From assembly GCF_046507575.1 (NCBI RefSeq), contig NZ_JBKFEY010000011.1, positions 1 through 64,000 of the forward strand: a DNA stretch of 64,000 nt, given 5' to 3'. Under the pieces are notes generated by a model. That model saw only the letters and a list, made by a program, of their open reading frames with translations, searched no databases and was not told the origin of the DNA. The position numbers and the translations under genes are program-made. Below, one piece after another: positions 1-7,970 of the stretch; the stretch's first letter is position 1; the number at the start of each line of letters is the position of its first letter. The DNA is from Pontitalea aquivivens. GTDB taxonomy: Bacteria; Pseudomonadota; Alphaproteobacteria; Rhodobacterales; Rhodobacteraceae.

Positions 1-165
1 ACAGTTACCGGAAGATTAATTATAAATATCAGATTTCATTGAATTTTTATGATCGTATCTCTTGAACCGGGCCGCCGGTGGCGGTATCCCTGTGTTTACC
101 GGCCAGGATGGCCAGGTCCTCAGAACAGGTTCATGTGTGGTGCGTAGGGGTGCACATGGGGTGAA
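1..165. other. Left-edge non-coding stretch, AT-rich at 1-60
   Basis: No credible gene is seen between the window edge and the EVE gene. The first 60 bases are strikingly A+T-rich (roughly a quarter G+C) compared with about two-thirds for the rest of the window, as expected of a promoter or intergenic region belonging to a gene to the left. No specific operator or promoter was recognised. Confidence 0.5.
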
Positions 166-197
166 GGAGGGTCCTGGCGGGGGTGCCGGGGCCCTCC
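166..197. terminator. Possible hairpin terminator downstream of the EVE gene
   Basis: A 13-bp stem (166-178 with 185-197) with a 6-nt loop lies just past the stop of the EVE gene. Two positions pair as G-U only in plus-strand RNA and would be A-C mismatches in minus-strand RNA. No T-run follows on either strand, so the terminator role is tentative. Confidence 0.3.
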
Positions 198-207
198 TGA
201 TTATGGG

Positions 208-627
208 TCAGGGTTCGATGCCGCCCAGTTCGCAGATCATGCGCCATTCTTCTTCAGTCACCGGCTGCACCGACAGACGCATCGATTTGACCAGGGCCAT
301 CTCTTGCAACCGGGGATCGTCCTTCACTTCGGCCAGGGTTACTGGGCGCTTCAGCGGACGGACCGCGCGAATATCGACGCAATCCCAGCGCGGATCATCG
401 GTGGTGCTGTCGGGATGGCTTTCCGCGCAGACCTCGACGATGCCGACGATCTCTTTTCCGATGTTGGAATGGTAAAAGAACCCCTGATCGCCGATCTTCA
501 TCGCACGCATGTTGTTGCGCGCCTGATAGTTGCGCACGCCATGCCATTCCTCGCCCACGTCGCCCTTGGCGACCTGCATGTCCCAGGACCAGACGTCCGG
601 TTCAGATTTGAACAGCCACTTCGCCAT
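208..627 (-). CDS. EVE domain-containing protein
   Basis: A 139-residue single-domain protein of the EVE family (PUA-like fold; family members are thought to bind modified nucleic-acid bases). It has the family's opening WLFKSEP, then GVRNYQARN, FYHS and GIVEV, and the length is normal for a stand-alone EVE protein. The start at 627 is chosen because the family begins MxxWLFKSEP and an AAGGTGA ribosome site sits about 8 nt upstream; an in-frame ATG at 648 is less likely. The start overlaps the stop of the YciI gene as TGATG, so the two are translationally coupled at the end of the tsaD-gpsA operon. The precise ligand and role are unknown. Confidence 0.9.
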   Translation of the reverse strand: MAKWLFKSEPDVWSWDMQVAKGDVGEEWHGVRNYQARNNMRAMKIGDQGFFYHSNIGKEIVGIVEVCAESHPDSTTDDPRWDCVDIRAVRPLKRPVTLAEVKDDPRLQEMALVKSMRLSVQPVTEEEWRMICELGGIEP

Positions 628-896
628 CAGCCAATCACCTTTTTCCATTCGGTGACGGTCACGGTTTCAAACAACCCCGCTGCGGCATAGGGGTCATTGG
701 CGGCCCAGTCCCGCGCAGCCTGCAGGCTATCGGCCTCAACGATGACCAGTGAACCGCACATCTGGCCCTCTTCCAGGAAGGGGCCGGCCATGCGGACAAT
801 GCCGGTCTGTTCGATATGGGCCAGATGCGCGGCGCGGGTATCCAGGCGGGTCTGCAGGTGACCCGGCTTATCGCGGCAAATGATGGCGTAAAGCAT
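627..896 (-). CDS. YciI family protein
   Basis: An 89-residue YciI-like protein (small ferredoxin-like fold; biochemical role unsettled, with His/Asp residues suspected to be catalytic). The visible family signature is the start MLYAIICRDKPG, a central GPFLEEG and a late aromatic stretch. Two ATGs lie in frame at 902 and 896. The AGAGGA ribosome site touches the first and is 6 nt from the second, so 896 is preferred. It sits directly behind gpsA and overlaps the EVE start as TGATG, indicating one operon. Confidence 0.85.
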   Translation of the reverse strand: MLYAIICRDKPGHLQTRLDTRAAHLAHIEQTGIVRMAGPFLEEGQMCGSLVIVEADSLQAARDWAANDPYAAAGLFETVTVTEWKKVIG

Positions 897-898
897 GT

Positions 899-1855
899 TC
901 ATTCCTCTTTCAGGGGACGGGACAGCAAGGCCTGCGTGGCCTTTTCAACGGTGATACGGTGATCGACCAACGCCGCGACCATGGCGGCGATGGGCATGTC
1001 CACGCCCAGATCGGCGGCAAGCGCGGTCACCGCCTTTGATGTCGCGGCACCTTCAACGGTGGTTGCGGTGTCAAACGCCTCGCCCGCGCCCAGCGCATGG
1101 CCATAGCGGAAGTTGCGCGACTGCATCGATGTGCAGGTCAGCACCAGATCGCCCAAGCCGGAAAGACCGGCCAGCGTTTCGGCGCGCGCGCCCAGCGCGG
1201 TGGCCAGGCGGTTCATTTCGGCAAAGCCGCGGGTCATCAGCGCGGCGCGCGCGGAATCGCCCAGACCGGCGCCGATCACGACGCCCGCGGCAATCGCCAC
1301 GACATTCTTCAGCGCCCCGCCCAGTTCCGCCCCAATGGTATCGGCGCTGCGATACAGCCGCAGCGACGGTGTGGCTAGTTGCGCCTGCAGATCGGCAGCA
1401 TCGTCGCGGCAGGCCAGCGTCAGCGCCGTTGGCAGGCCGCGCGCGATATCGGCGGCAAAGCTTGGCCCGGTCAGGATGGCTGCGCGCGCATCGGGACAGG
1501 CGTGGCGGATCAGCGCGGTGGGACCCTGGCCGGTCACCAGGTCGATGCCCTTGGAACAGGCCACGATCGTCTTGCCTTGCAACAGGGGCGCATGGCTGCC
1601 CAGAAAGCCCGCCATCCGCTGCATCGGCATTGCCAGCAAGATCACCTCGGCCGTGCTGGCCTGCGTGATTTCCGCTGTGACAGAGACGTTTTCGGGCAGA
1701 TGCACACCGGGCAGACGCGCGGTGTTTTCCCGGCGTCGCGCAATGGCGGCGGCCTGTGCCGCATCGCGCGCCCAAAGCGTAACCGGCCCGTTCTGCGCCA
1801 GCGCCACCGCCAGCGCCGTGCCGAAGGCGCCCGATCCCAGGATTGCGATGGTCAT
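899..1855 (-). CDS. gpsA: NAD(P)H-dependent glycerol-3-phosphate dehydrogenase
   Basis: This cytoplasmic enzyme reduces dihydroxyacetone phosphate to sn-glycerol 3-phosphate, the backbone for phospholipid synthesis. The 318-residue product has the N-terminal Rossmann motif GSGAFGTALA, the substrate-region GPSFA, and the family stretch GALKNVVAIAAG containing the catalytic Lys. Length is normal. It overlaps the end of tsaD by four bases (ATGA), a typical coupled junction, and the tsaD-gpsA-YciI order is common in Rhodobacterales. Confidence 0.97.
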   Translation of the reverse strand: MTIAILGSGAFGTALAVALAQNGPVTLWARDAAQAAAIARRRENTARLPGVHLPENVSVTAEITQASTAEVILLAMPMQRMAGFLGSHAPLLQGKTIVACSKGIDLVTGQGPTALIRHACPDARAAILTGPSFAADIARGLPTALTLACRDDAADLQAQLATPSLRLYRSADTIGAELGGALKNVVAIAAGVVIGAGLGDSARAALMTRGFAEMNRLATALGARAETLAGLSGLGDLVLTCTSMQSRNFRYGHALGAGEAFDTATTVEGAATSKAVTALAADLGVDMPIAAMVAALVDHRITVEKATQALLSRPLKEE

Positions 1856-2946
1856 GCCTTTGCCCCCTTCTTGCCTGACCCCAACAGCGCCGGCGCGCTT
1901 TGGTCCAGTGGCCAGCGCGGTCGGGCGGACAGGTCCATCCCGTCGCTATGGCCCAGACGGAACCGCTCGATCCCCGCCCAGGCGATCATGGCTGCATTGT
2001 CGGTGCACAGGGCCAGCGGCGGCGCGATGAACCGTGCCCCGGCCCGCGCCGCGACCGTTTCCAGCGCGGCCCGGATCGCCTGGTTGGCCGCAACCCCCCC
2101 GGCCACGGCAAAGGCCGGATGGGCGGGGGCCAGCGCCAGATACTCGGCCAGCGCGCGGCGCGATTTCTCGGCCAGCACATCGCGCACGGCGGCCTGAAAG
2201 CCTGCGCAAAGGTCGGATCGGGTGGTGCGGGGAAGGCCGCCATGATCGGCAATCGCGGCATCGCGGGCCCGCAGCAGCGCGGTTTTCAGCCCCGAAAACG
2301 ACATGTCGCATCCCGCCCGGTCCAGCAGGGGGCGCGGAAAGGCAAAACGCGCGGCATCGCCCAGGGCGGCCTCGGCCTCGACAGCCGGGCCGCCGGGTTG
2401 TGACAGGCCCAGCAGCTTGGCGGTCTTGTCAAAGGCTTCGCCGGGGGCATCGTCGATGGTGCCGCCAAGCCGGGTGAATTCCTCGGGGCCGTGGGCGATC
2501 AGGAACTGGCAATGCCCGCCCGACACCAGCAGCATCAGATAGGGAAATGCCAGATCATCGGTCAGGCGCGGCGTCAGCGCATGGCCCGCCAGATGGTTCA
2601 CCCCCACCAGCGGCAATCCGGCCCCGGCGGCGATGCCCTTGGCGCACATCACGCCCGCCATCACCCCGCCGATCAGCCCCGGCCCCGCGGTCACCGCGAT
2701 GCCATCCAGATCGGCAAATCCGACGCCTGCACGGTTCATCGCCTCTTCGACGCAAAGATCCAGCTTTTCGGCATGGGCGCGCGCGGCGATTTCGGGGACG
2801 ACGCCGCCAAAGGCGGCATGCAGCGCCGTTTGCCCGGCGACGACCGAGGCAAGGATAGACGTTCCCGCCGGGCCCGCGCGAACGACCGCGGCGGCGGTAT
2901 CGTCGCAACTTGATTCGATGCCAAGAAAGGTCAGGGTTTTGGTCAT
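1852..2946 (-). CDS. tsaD: tRNA threonylcarbamoyladenosine synthase subunit TsaD
   Basis: TsaD transfers the threonylcarbamoyl group to A37 of tRNAs that read ANN codons, working with TsaB and TsaE. The 364-residue protein starts at GIESSCDDTAAAVV (ASKHA fold), has the metal-binding HxxxH in NHLAGH and ends with the CTDNAAMIAWAG motif. The start at 2946 is chosen because the family begins a few residues before GIESS; an upstream in-frame ATG at 2985 would add 13 unconserved residues. It is the first gene of a minus-strand operon and diverges from hemD across about 70 bp. Confidence 0.97.
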   Translation of the reverse strand: MTKTLTFLGIESSCDDTAAAVVRAGPAGTSILASVVAGQTALHAAFGGVVPEIAARAHAEKLDLCVEEAMNRAGVGFADLDGIAVTAGPGLIGGVMAGVMCAKGIAAGAGLPLVGVNHLAGHALTPRLTDDLAFPYLMLLVSGGHCQFLIAHGPEEFTRLGGTIDDAPGEAFDKTAKLLGLSQPGGPAVEAEAALGDAARFAFPRPLLDRAGCDMSFSGLKTALLRARDAAIADHGGLPRTTRSDLCAGFQAAVRDVLAEKSRRALAEYLALAPAHPAFAVAGGVAANQAIRAALETVAARAGARFIAPPLALCTDNAAMIAWAGIERFRLGHSDGMDLSARPRWPLDQSAPALLGSGKKGAKA

Positions 2947-3018
2947 GCCGGTCCGGTTGCGTAGGGTGCCCAACGCAGGTAACACCGGGGCATGGATCGC
3001 ACAATCCCGGGGGTGCCC

Positions 3019-3732
3019 ATGCCTGATACACGCCCCAGCCTTCTTCTGACCCGGCCAGAGCCTGCGTCCAGGCGATTCGCGGCGGCCTTCCGGGCACGGT
3101 TCGGGGCGGATTGGCCGATCACGATCTCACCCCTGATCGCGATTGCGGCGCTGGCCCCGCCCGTTCCGGCGGCGGATGCGGTGATCTTCACCTCGGAAAA
3201 CGCGGTTGCGCCTTTTGTCGCACTGTCACCGGTGGCGGGCCGGCTGGCCTGGTGTGTGGGCGACCGAACCGCGCAGGCCGCCCGCGCCGCCGGGTTTCGC
3301 ACACGGGCGGGCCCGGGCGATGCGGCCCGGCTGGTGCCGATGATCGTTGCCGGCCATGAAGGGGGACGGCTGATCCATGCGCGCGGGCGCCACGTTGCCG
3401 CCGACATCGCTTCAGAGCTTTCCAGCGCCGGACTGAACGCCGTGGACGCCATTGTTTATGAACAACGTGATCTGGCACTTGATGCGGATGCGCGGGCGCT
3501 GCTGGCCGGGCCGTCGCCGGTTCTGGTGCCCCTTTTCTCGCCCCGCAGTGCGGCGCTGTTTGCGCAGCAGGCGCAGGATACACGCGCGCCCCTGTTGTTG
3601 GCCCCGATCAGCGCGGCAGCTGCACGGTCCTGTTCGGGGCTGAACGCCCGGGTTGAAATTGCGCGGGAACCCGCCGCCGGGGCGGTGCTGGATGCGCTTG
3701 GGCGGCTGATTGCCTCGGTCGATGCGGGTTGA
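3019..3732 (+). CDS. hemD: Uroporphyrinogen-III synthase
   Basis: HemD closes and inverts ring D of hydroxymethylbilane to give uroporphyrinogen III, the common precursor of haem, sirohaem, cobalamin and bacteriochlorophyll. The roughly 237-residue product opens with LLLTRPEPASRRFA, has the FTSENAV motif, and ends with a poorly conserved second lobe, as usual for this divergent family. The start MPDTRPS at 3019 matches the family; an in-frame ATG at 2992 is possible. hemC is not adjacent. The gene leads into the mitofilin-like gene and hemY, a conserved alphaproteobacterial order. Confidence 0.85.
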   Translation: MPDTRPSLLLTRPEPASRRFAAAFRARFGADWPITISPLIAIAALAPPVPAADAVIFTSENAVAPFVALSPVAGRLAWCVGDRTAQAARAAGFRTRAGPGDAARLVPMIVAGHEGGRLIHARGRHVAADIASELSSAGLNAVDAIVYEQRDLALDADARALLAGPSPVLVPLFSPRSAALFAQQAQDTRAPLLLAPISAAAARSCSGLNARVEIAREPAAGAVLDALGRLIASVDAG

Positions 3733-3797
3733 GCGTATCGGCCGCGCTCATTAGACTGAAGCGCGGGTCCTGACCCGCACCTGGAAGGAGGAACATC

Positions 3798-4952
3798 GTG
3801 GCCACGCAGAAAACCCCGACGCCGGAAGCGGAGGAGGCCCCTTCCAAGACCGAAACCCTTTCCGCGCCATCCCCGGTACCCGCCGACGCGCCAGAGCCCG
3901 TACCAGAGACAGGGGCCGTCGCCGCCGATGCGGGGGCGGGCGTTGCGCAACAGGTACCAACCGCCCCGGCGCCGCGGCGGCGCGGTGGCTTCCTGCCGCT
4001 GGTGCTTGGCGGTGTGGTGGCTGCGGGGATCGGGGCTGCTGGCACGATCTACCTGTTGCCGCGCATCCCGCCCGAATGGCTGCCGGTCCAGCCGCAGGCG
4101 GGCGCCGATGCCGCTGCGTTGCGGGCGGCGCTGGCGGATCAGGCCACACGCCTTGACGTGCTGGGCGCGGATCTGGCGGCCTTGAAGGCCGCGGAACCGC
4201 CTGCCCCTGATTTGTCAGCGATGGAAAGCGCGCTTGCCGGGCTTGAAACGCGGCTGGCCGCGCTTGAAACGCGCCCCGTGGCCCAGGCGGATCCGGCTGC
4301 GCTGGATGATCTGCGCCGCGACCTGGATGCGGTGCGTACCCGCCTGTCCGAGATTGCGGGCGCCGGAACGCTGGCACAGGATCAGATCGCCGCCGCGGCC
4401 CAGGCGGCCGCCGACCGGATAACCCAGGCCGAGGCCGAGGCGCAGCGCCTGCGCGCCGAGGCTGATGCGGCGGCCCGGCGCGCAATGGCGCAGGCGGGGC
4501 TTGCCCGGCTGGTTGCGGCGCTGGACAGCGGCTTGCCGCAGGGTCCGGCGCTGGCCGATCTGCAGGCGGCGGGCGTTACCGTCCCGCCCGAGGTTCTGGC
4601 CGACGTGCCAAGCCTTCCCGCGCTGCGCGAAGCCTTTCCCGTTGCGGCGCGCGCGGCCCTGTCCGCCTCACGCCGGGCGCTTGCCGATGGCAATGCGCTG
4701 GATCGCATCGGCGCCTTCCTGATGGCGCAGACCGGCGCCCGGTCCCTGGCGCCGAAAGAGGGGAACGATCCCGATGCCGTGCTGTCGCGTGCCGAGGCGG
4801 CCGTGGCGGCCGGCGATCTTGCGGCTGCGCTGGGTGAACTTTCGGCCCTGCCCGCCGAAGGTCAGGCCGAAATGGCCGTCTGGATCGAAATGGCACAACG
4901 CAGCATGGCCGCCAAGGACGCGCTGGGCGCCCTGTCGCAGACCCTGAACTGA
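3798..4952 (+). CDS. Mitofilin-like inner membrane protein (COG4223)
   Basis: A 384-residue protein with the layout of alphaproteobacterial mitofilin/Mic60 homologues: a Pro/Ala/Glu-rich cytoplasmic N-terminus (about 1-52), one membrane span (about 53-80), an Ala-rich coiled coil (about 100-240), and a C-terminal globular part. Mitochondrial Mic60 shapes cristae, and bacterial homologues next to hemY are linked to intracytoplasmic membrane shape. It uses a GTG start at 3798 behind a strong AAGGAGG ribosome site. It lies between hemD and hemY, the usual place for this family. The exact role here is inferred. Confidence 0.85.
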   Translation: MATQKTPTPEAEEAPSKTETLSAPSPVPADAPEPVPETGAVAADAGAGVAQQVPTAPAPRRRGGFLPLVLGGVVAAGIGAAGTIYLLPRIPPEWLPVQPQAGADAAALRAALADQATRLDVLGADLAALKAAEPPAPDLSAMESALAGLETRLAALETRPVAQADPAALDDLRRDLDAVRTRLSEIAGAGTLAQDQIAAAAQAAADRITQAEAEAQRLRAEADAAARRAMAQAGLARLVAALDSGLPQGPALADLQAAGVTVPPEVLADVPSLPALREAFPVAARAALSASRRALADGNALDRIGAFLMAQTGARSLAPKEGNDPDAVLSRAEAAVAAGDLAAALGELSALPAEGQAEMAVWIEMAQRSMAAKDALGALSQTLN

Positions 4953-4962
4953 GGAGACAGAG

Positions 4963-6471
4963 ATGATCTGGTCTTTCATCAAGATCGCCCTGTTCCTGAC
5001 GCTGGTTGCGGGGATCACGCTGGGCGCGGCCCATCTGGCCGAAACCGGCGAAGGCATCCGCCTGGCGGTCGCGGGGATGGAATTCACCCTGGGCCCGCTG
5101 CAGTCGATCGTCGCGGCCGTGGTGGCTTTTGTCGCGGTCTGGCTGGTGATCCGGCTGGTGGGGTTTCTGGTGGCGCTGCTGCGCTTCGTCACGGGGGATG
5201 AAACCGCGATCAGTCGTTATTTCGACCGCAACCGCGAGCGTAAGGGCTATGAGGCGCTGGCCGAAGGGATGTTGGCCGTCGCTTCGGGCGAAGGGCGGCT
5301 GGCGCTGTCCAAGGCGGCGCGGGCGGAACGGTTCCTGGCACGGCCGGAACTGACCAACCTGCTGACGGCGCAGGCCGCCGAGGCCGCGGGCGATCACAAG
5401 AAGGCGATAGATGTCTACAAACGCCTTCTGGGTGATGACCGCACCCGGTTTGTGGGGGTGCGCGGGCTTATGCGCCAGAAGCTGGCCGAGGGTGATACCG
5501 ACACCGCGATGAAGCTGGCGCAAAAGGCATTCGCGCTGAAACCGCGCCATGAAGAGGTGCAGGATGTCCTGCTGAAGCTGCAGGCGCAAAAGGGCGATTG
5601 GTCCGGCGCGCGCGGTGTGCTGTCGGCCAAGCTGCGGCAGGGTCTTTTGCCGCGTGACGTGCACCGGCGCCGCGATGCCGTTCTGGCCCTGCAAGAGGCC
5701 AAAGGCGTGCTGGATCAGGGTGCCAGCGTCGAGGCGCGCGAAGCGGCGATCGCGGCCAACAAATCCTCGCCGGATCTTATTCCCGCTGCGGTGATGGCCG
5801 CCCGCGCCTATATCGACAAGGGCAATGCCAAACACGCCGCGCGCGTTTTGCAAAAGGCATGGGAGGCACAGCCCCACCCCGATCTGGCCTCGGCCTATGC
5901 CGAAATCGCGCCGCAAGAGGCCGCGGCAGATCGGCTGAAACGTTTTGCCCCCTTGCTTGCCCTGCGGCCCGATCATGAAGAAACACGCCTGCTGCGGGCT
6001 GAACTGCACATCGCCGCCGAAGATTTCCCGGCTGCCCGGCGTGCCCTTGGCGATCTGGTCGAGGTACATCCGACACAGCGCGCCCTGGCGATCATGGCGG
6101 CGGTGGAACGGGGCGAGGGCGCCGATGACGCTGTGGTGCGTGGCTGGCTTGCGCGCGCGCTGACGGCGAATCGCGGCCCGCAATGGTGCTGTGACAAGTG
6201 CCACAACATTCAGGCCCAATGGGCCCCGGTCTGCGACAATTGCGGTGGGTTTGACACGCTGTCCTGGCGTGAGCCGCCGCATGCCGCCGGCAGCACCCTG
6301 CCGCATGGCGCCGAGATGCTGCCCCTGATCGTCGGCGATCCGACCCCGCCAGCGACGGCATCCGCCCCAGCTGTGCCCGATGACCAGATCCCTGATGCCG
6401 AACTGGCCCGGGATCCAACGGCAACCCCCGATGCGGTTCTGGCCGCCCGTGGGGTCGAACGCGAAAATTAG
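4963..6471 (+). CDS. hemY: HemY-like TPR membrane protein with C-terminal zinc ribbon
   Basis: A 502-residue protein of the HemY family, named from the haem locus though its biochemical job is unproven. It has two membrane spans (about 2-25 and 47-75), then a helical TPR-type region with repeated Ala/Leu-rich pairs to about residue 400. A four-Cys zinc ribbon follows (C410-x2-C413 and C424-x2-C427, within WCCDKC and CDNCGGFDT). The tail after about 440 is Pro/Ala-rich. It starts 10 bp after the mitofilin-like gene behind GAGGAGA. The zinc ribbon recalls the rubredoxin-like module of LapB/YciM and suggests a regulatory or scaffold role. Confidence 0.88.
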   Translation: MIWSFIKIALFLTLVAGITLGAAHLAETGEGIRLAVAGMEFTLGPLQSIVAAVVAFVAVWLVIRLVGFLVALLRFVTGDETAISRYFDRNRERKGYEALAEGMLAVASGEGRLALSKAARAERFLARPELTNLLTAQAAEAAGDHKKAIDVYKRLLGDDRTRFVGVRGLMRQKLAEGDTDTAMKLAQKAFALKPRHEEVQDVLLKLQAQKGDWSGARGVLSAKLRQGLLPRDVHRRRDAVLALQEAKGVLDQGASVEAREAAIAANKSSPDLIPAAVMAARAYIDKGNAKHAARVLQKAWEAQPHPDLASAYAEIAPQEAAADRLKRFAPLLALRPDHEETRLLRAELHIAAEDFPAARRALGDLVEVHPTQRALAIMAAVERGEGADDAVVRGWLARALTANRGPQWCCDKCHNIQAQWAPVCDNCGGFDTLSWREPPHAAGSTLPHGAEMLPLIVGDPTPPATASAPAVPDDQIPDAELARDPTATPDAVLAARGVEREN

Positions 6472-6514
6472 GGCTACACATCCCCGTGCGGGCATGCTAA
6501 TCGCCCGCCACCGG

Positions 6515-6590
6515 GCCGGTGTAGCTCAGCTGGTAGAGCACGTCATTCGTAATGATGGGGTCGGGGGTTCGAGTCCCTTCACCGGCACCA
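6515..6590 (+). tRNA. tRNA-Thr (anticodon CGU)
   Basis: A complete 76-nt cloverleaf. The acceptor stem GCCGGTG (6515-6521) pairs with CACCGGC (6580-6586). The D arm is GCTC...GAGC. The anticodon stem CGTCA/TGATG carries one G-U pair and a TTCGTAA loop with anticodon CGT at 6548-6550. The T arm is GGGGG-TTCGAGT-CCCTT. The CCA end is encoded (6588-6590). It reads ACG threonine codons. A C-rich/G-rich hairpin without a clear T-run follows at about 6587-6609. No integrase or island borders it. Confidence 0.96.
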
Positions 6591-6746
6591 CCCCCCTTTC
6601 GGGGTTGGTGGACAGGTTTGAAAGTCACTGGGATTTTCTGTTCAGTGATCGTTGAGGGTCAGGTTTTGTCCCACAGGCCGCTTCCAGGTCATTTCGATGC
6701 ATAGACGGCGATGCCGGATCGCCACGCTGCTGATCGGGTGCCAGAC

Positions 6747-7637
6747 CTAACCCTGTGGGTTGCGGGGCGCGTCTGTCTTGGGCGCAGTGGGTGGCAGGGC
6801 CAGCACATCAACCGCCGAGGCGGCCAGGACCTTTTCGGTGACACTGCCCAGGACCATTCGCGCCAGCCCGCTTTTGCCACGGTTTGCGATGACGATCAGG
6901 TCGGCGTTCAACGCCTCGGCTGCCCTGTGGATTTCGTGCACGGTTGTCGTTTCGCCGTAGCGGACCACGGGTTCCGCCTGCATGAAGGCAAGATCGGCCA
7001 TGAAGCGTGACAGATTGCGCCGCGCCGCGCCCTGCTGATCCGCCAGATGGCTGTCGCGGTCATCCTTTGGCATCGCCCCCGACATCGCCAGCCGCAGGGC
7101 GGGGGCGTCAAAGACATGCAGTATGGACCGGCGCGCATCCTGCCCCAGCGCCAGTGCGGCAAAGCGATGCAGCGCGCGTTTTGCGTCATTCGAAAGATCG
7201 GTGGTCAGCAGGATGTGCCGCCAGGGGGCGACCGGCGGGCCATTGACCATCAGCACCGGGCAATCCACCGACCGGATCACCCGCTCGGCCGTCGTGCCCA
7301 GAAAGGCATCCTTCAGGATATGGCGCCGGTGTGGCCCGATCACCAGCAGATCAGGCCTGCGGTTGTCCGCCGCCTGCACAATCCCGGAAAAGGGATCGGC
7401 CAGGACGATTTCCATTTCGCAGGAAATGCCATCGGCTGAGCGCAGCGACTGCGTCAGTTCGCGCATCAGCGTGCGCGCATCCACTGCCTCATGATCCACA
7501 ATCCGGCGGGGGCGATCGTCATCGACCACATGCACAAGGTCCAGAACCGCCCCATGCGCACGCGCCAGCAGCACGGCGCGGCGCAGCGCCCTGTCCGACC
7601 GTTCGGAAAAATCCGTTGCCAACATGATGCGCTGCAT
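6747..7637 (-). CDS. Tandem universal stress protein (two Usp domains)
   Basis: A 296-residue cytoplasmic protein made of two UspA domains (about 1-145 and 150-296). The second keeps the nucleotide-binding pattern NRGKSGLARMVLGS (G-x2-G-x9-GS), and the first has only a degenerate version ending FLGTT. The start at 7637 is fixed by the GGAGGAAA ribosome site and by the family start MxRIMLATDFS; an in-frame ATG at 7727 would overlap the FNR-type box. Its promoter region holds a perfect TTGAC-N4-GTCAA box placed as for class II activation, so induction at low oxygen is likely. Tandem Usp proteins beside cation ATPases recur in anaerobically induced gene groups. Confidence 0.9.
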   Translation of the reverse strand: MQRIMLATDFSERSDRALRRAVLLARAHGAVLDLVHVVDDDRPRRIVDHEAVDARTLMRELTQSLRSADGISCEMEIVLADPFSGIVQAADNRRPDLLVIGPHRRHILKDAFLGTTAERVIRSVDCPVLMVNGPPVAPWRHILLTTDLSNDAKRALHRFAALALGQDARRSILHVFDAPALRLAMSGAMPKDDRDSHLADQQGAARRNLSRFMADLAFMQAEPVVRYGETTTVHEIHRAAEALNADLIVIANRGKSGLARMVLGSVTEKVLAASAVDVLALPPTAPKTDAPRNPQG

Positions 7638-7970
7638 GGTTTTCCTCCTGCTGGCCCCGTCAATGTGATCTGATCCGGCCATGACGTCTGATGGGTTGAC
7701 CGAGGTCAAACATGATGAAGAATTCATAACGATACGACATCAAAATACCATCCATGTGGGTAATCGATGGCGAACAAACAATATCAGGCCGTGACGAGTG
7801 CAGCCGTGCGCCTGAAGGGCGCCGCCGCGACATTGCATCAAGCGGGGTGATCTGCGCGCTATGGACATCGGCAAGGCCTGGCTTGGCCGGGGAAGATCGC
7901 ACCGAAATCCCTGCCGAGGGTCGTGAGCCCGCCTGACCACCCCATCCGACCGATCCCGAAGGAGAGCCAG
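7638..7970. other. 333-bp divergent intergenic region (usp / P-type ATPase)
   Basis: This is the longest gene-free stretch. It holds one clear regulatory element, the FNR-type box at 7696-7709, and an A+T-rich patch (about 7705-7800) between two genes transcribed away from each other. No small gene with a convincing ribosome site was found. The ORFs that cross it are shadows of the flanking genes. Confidence 0.7.
7696..7709. promoter_or_regulatory. FNR/FnrL-type binding site
   Basis: The sequence TTGAC-CGAG-GTCAA is a perfect inverted repeat and matches the FNR/CRP-family consensus TTGAT-N4-ATCAA in all but the central position of each half-site, as many rhodobacterial FnrL sites do. Its centre lies 65 bp from the usp start codon. 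That puts a class II (-41.5) transcription start about 24 nt upstream of usp and, in the other direction, about 225 nt upstream of the ATPase gene. Activation of usp is therefore the simplest reading, with the ATPase possible. Confidence 0.75.

Noticed and set aside
4576..6495. 639-codon open frame opposite hemY and the mitofilin-like gene
   Set aside because: It is antisense to recognisable genes, with no conserved motif and shadow-like composition.
6515..6746. tRNA-Thr 3' end as an island or prophage attachment site
   Set aside because: No integrase, no repeat of the tRNA 3' end in the window, and no change in base composition downstream.
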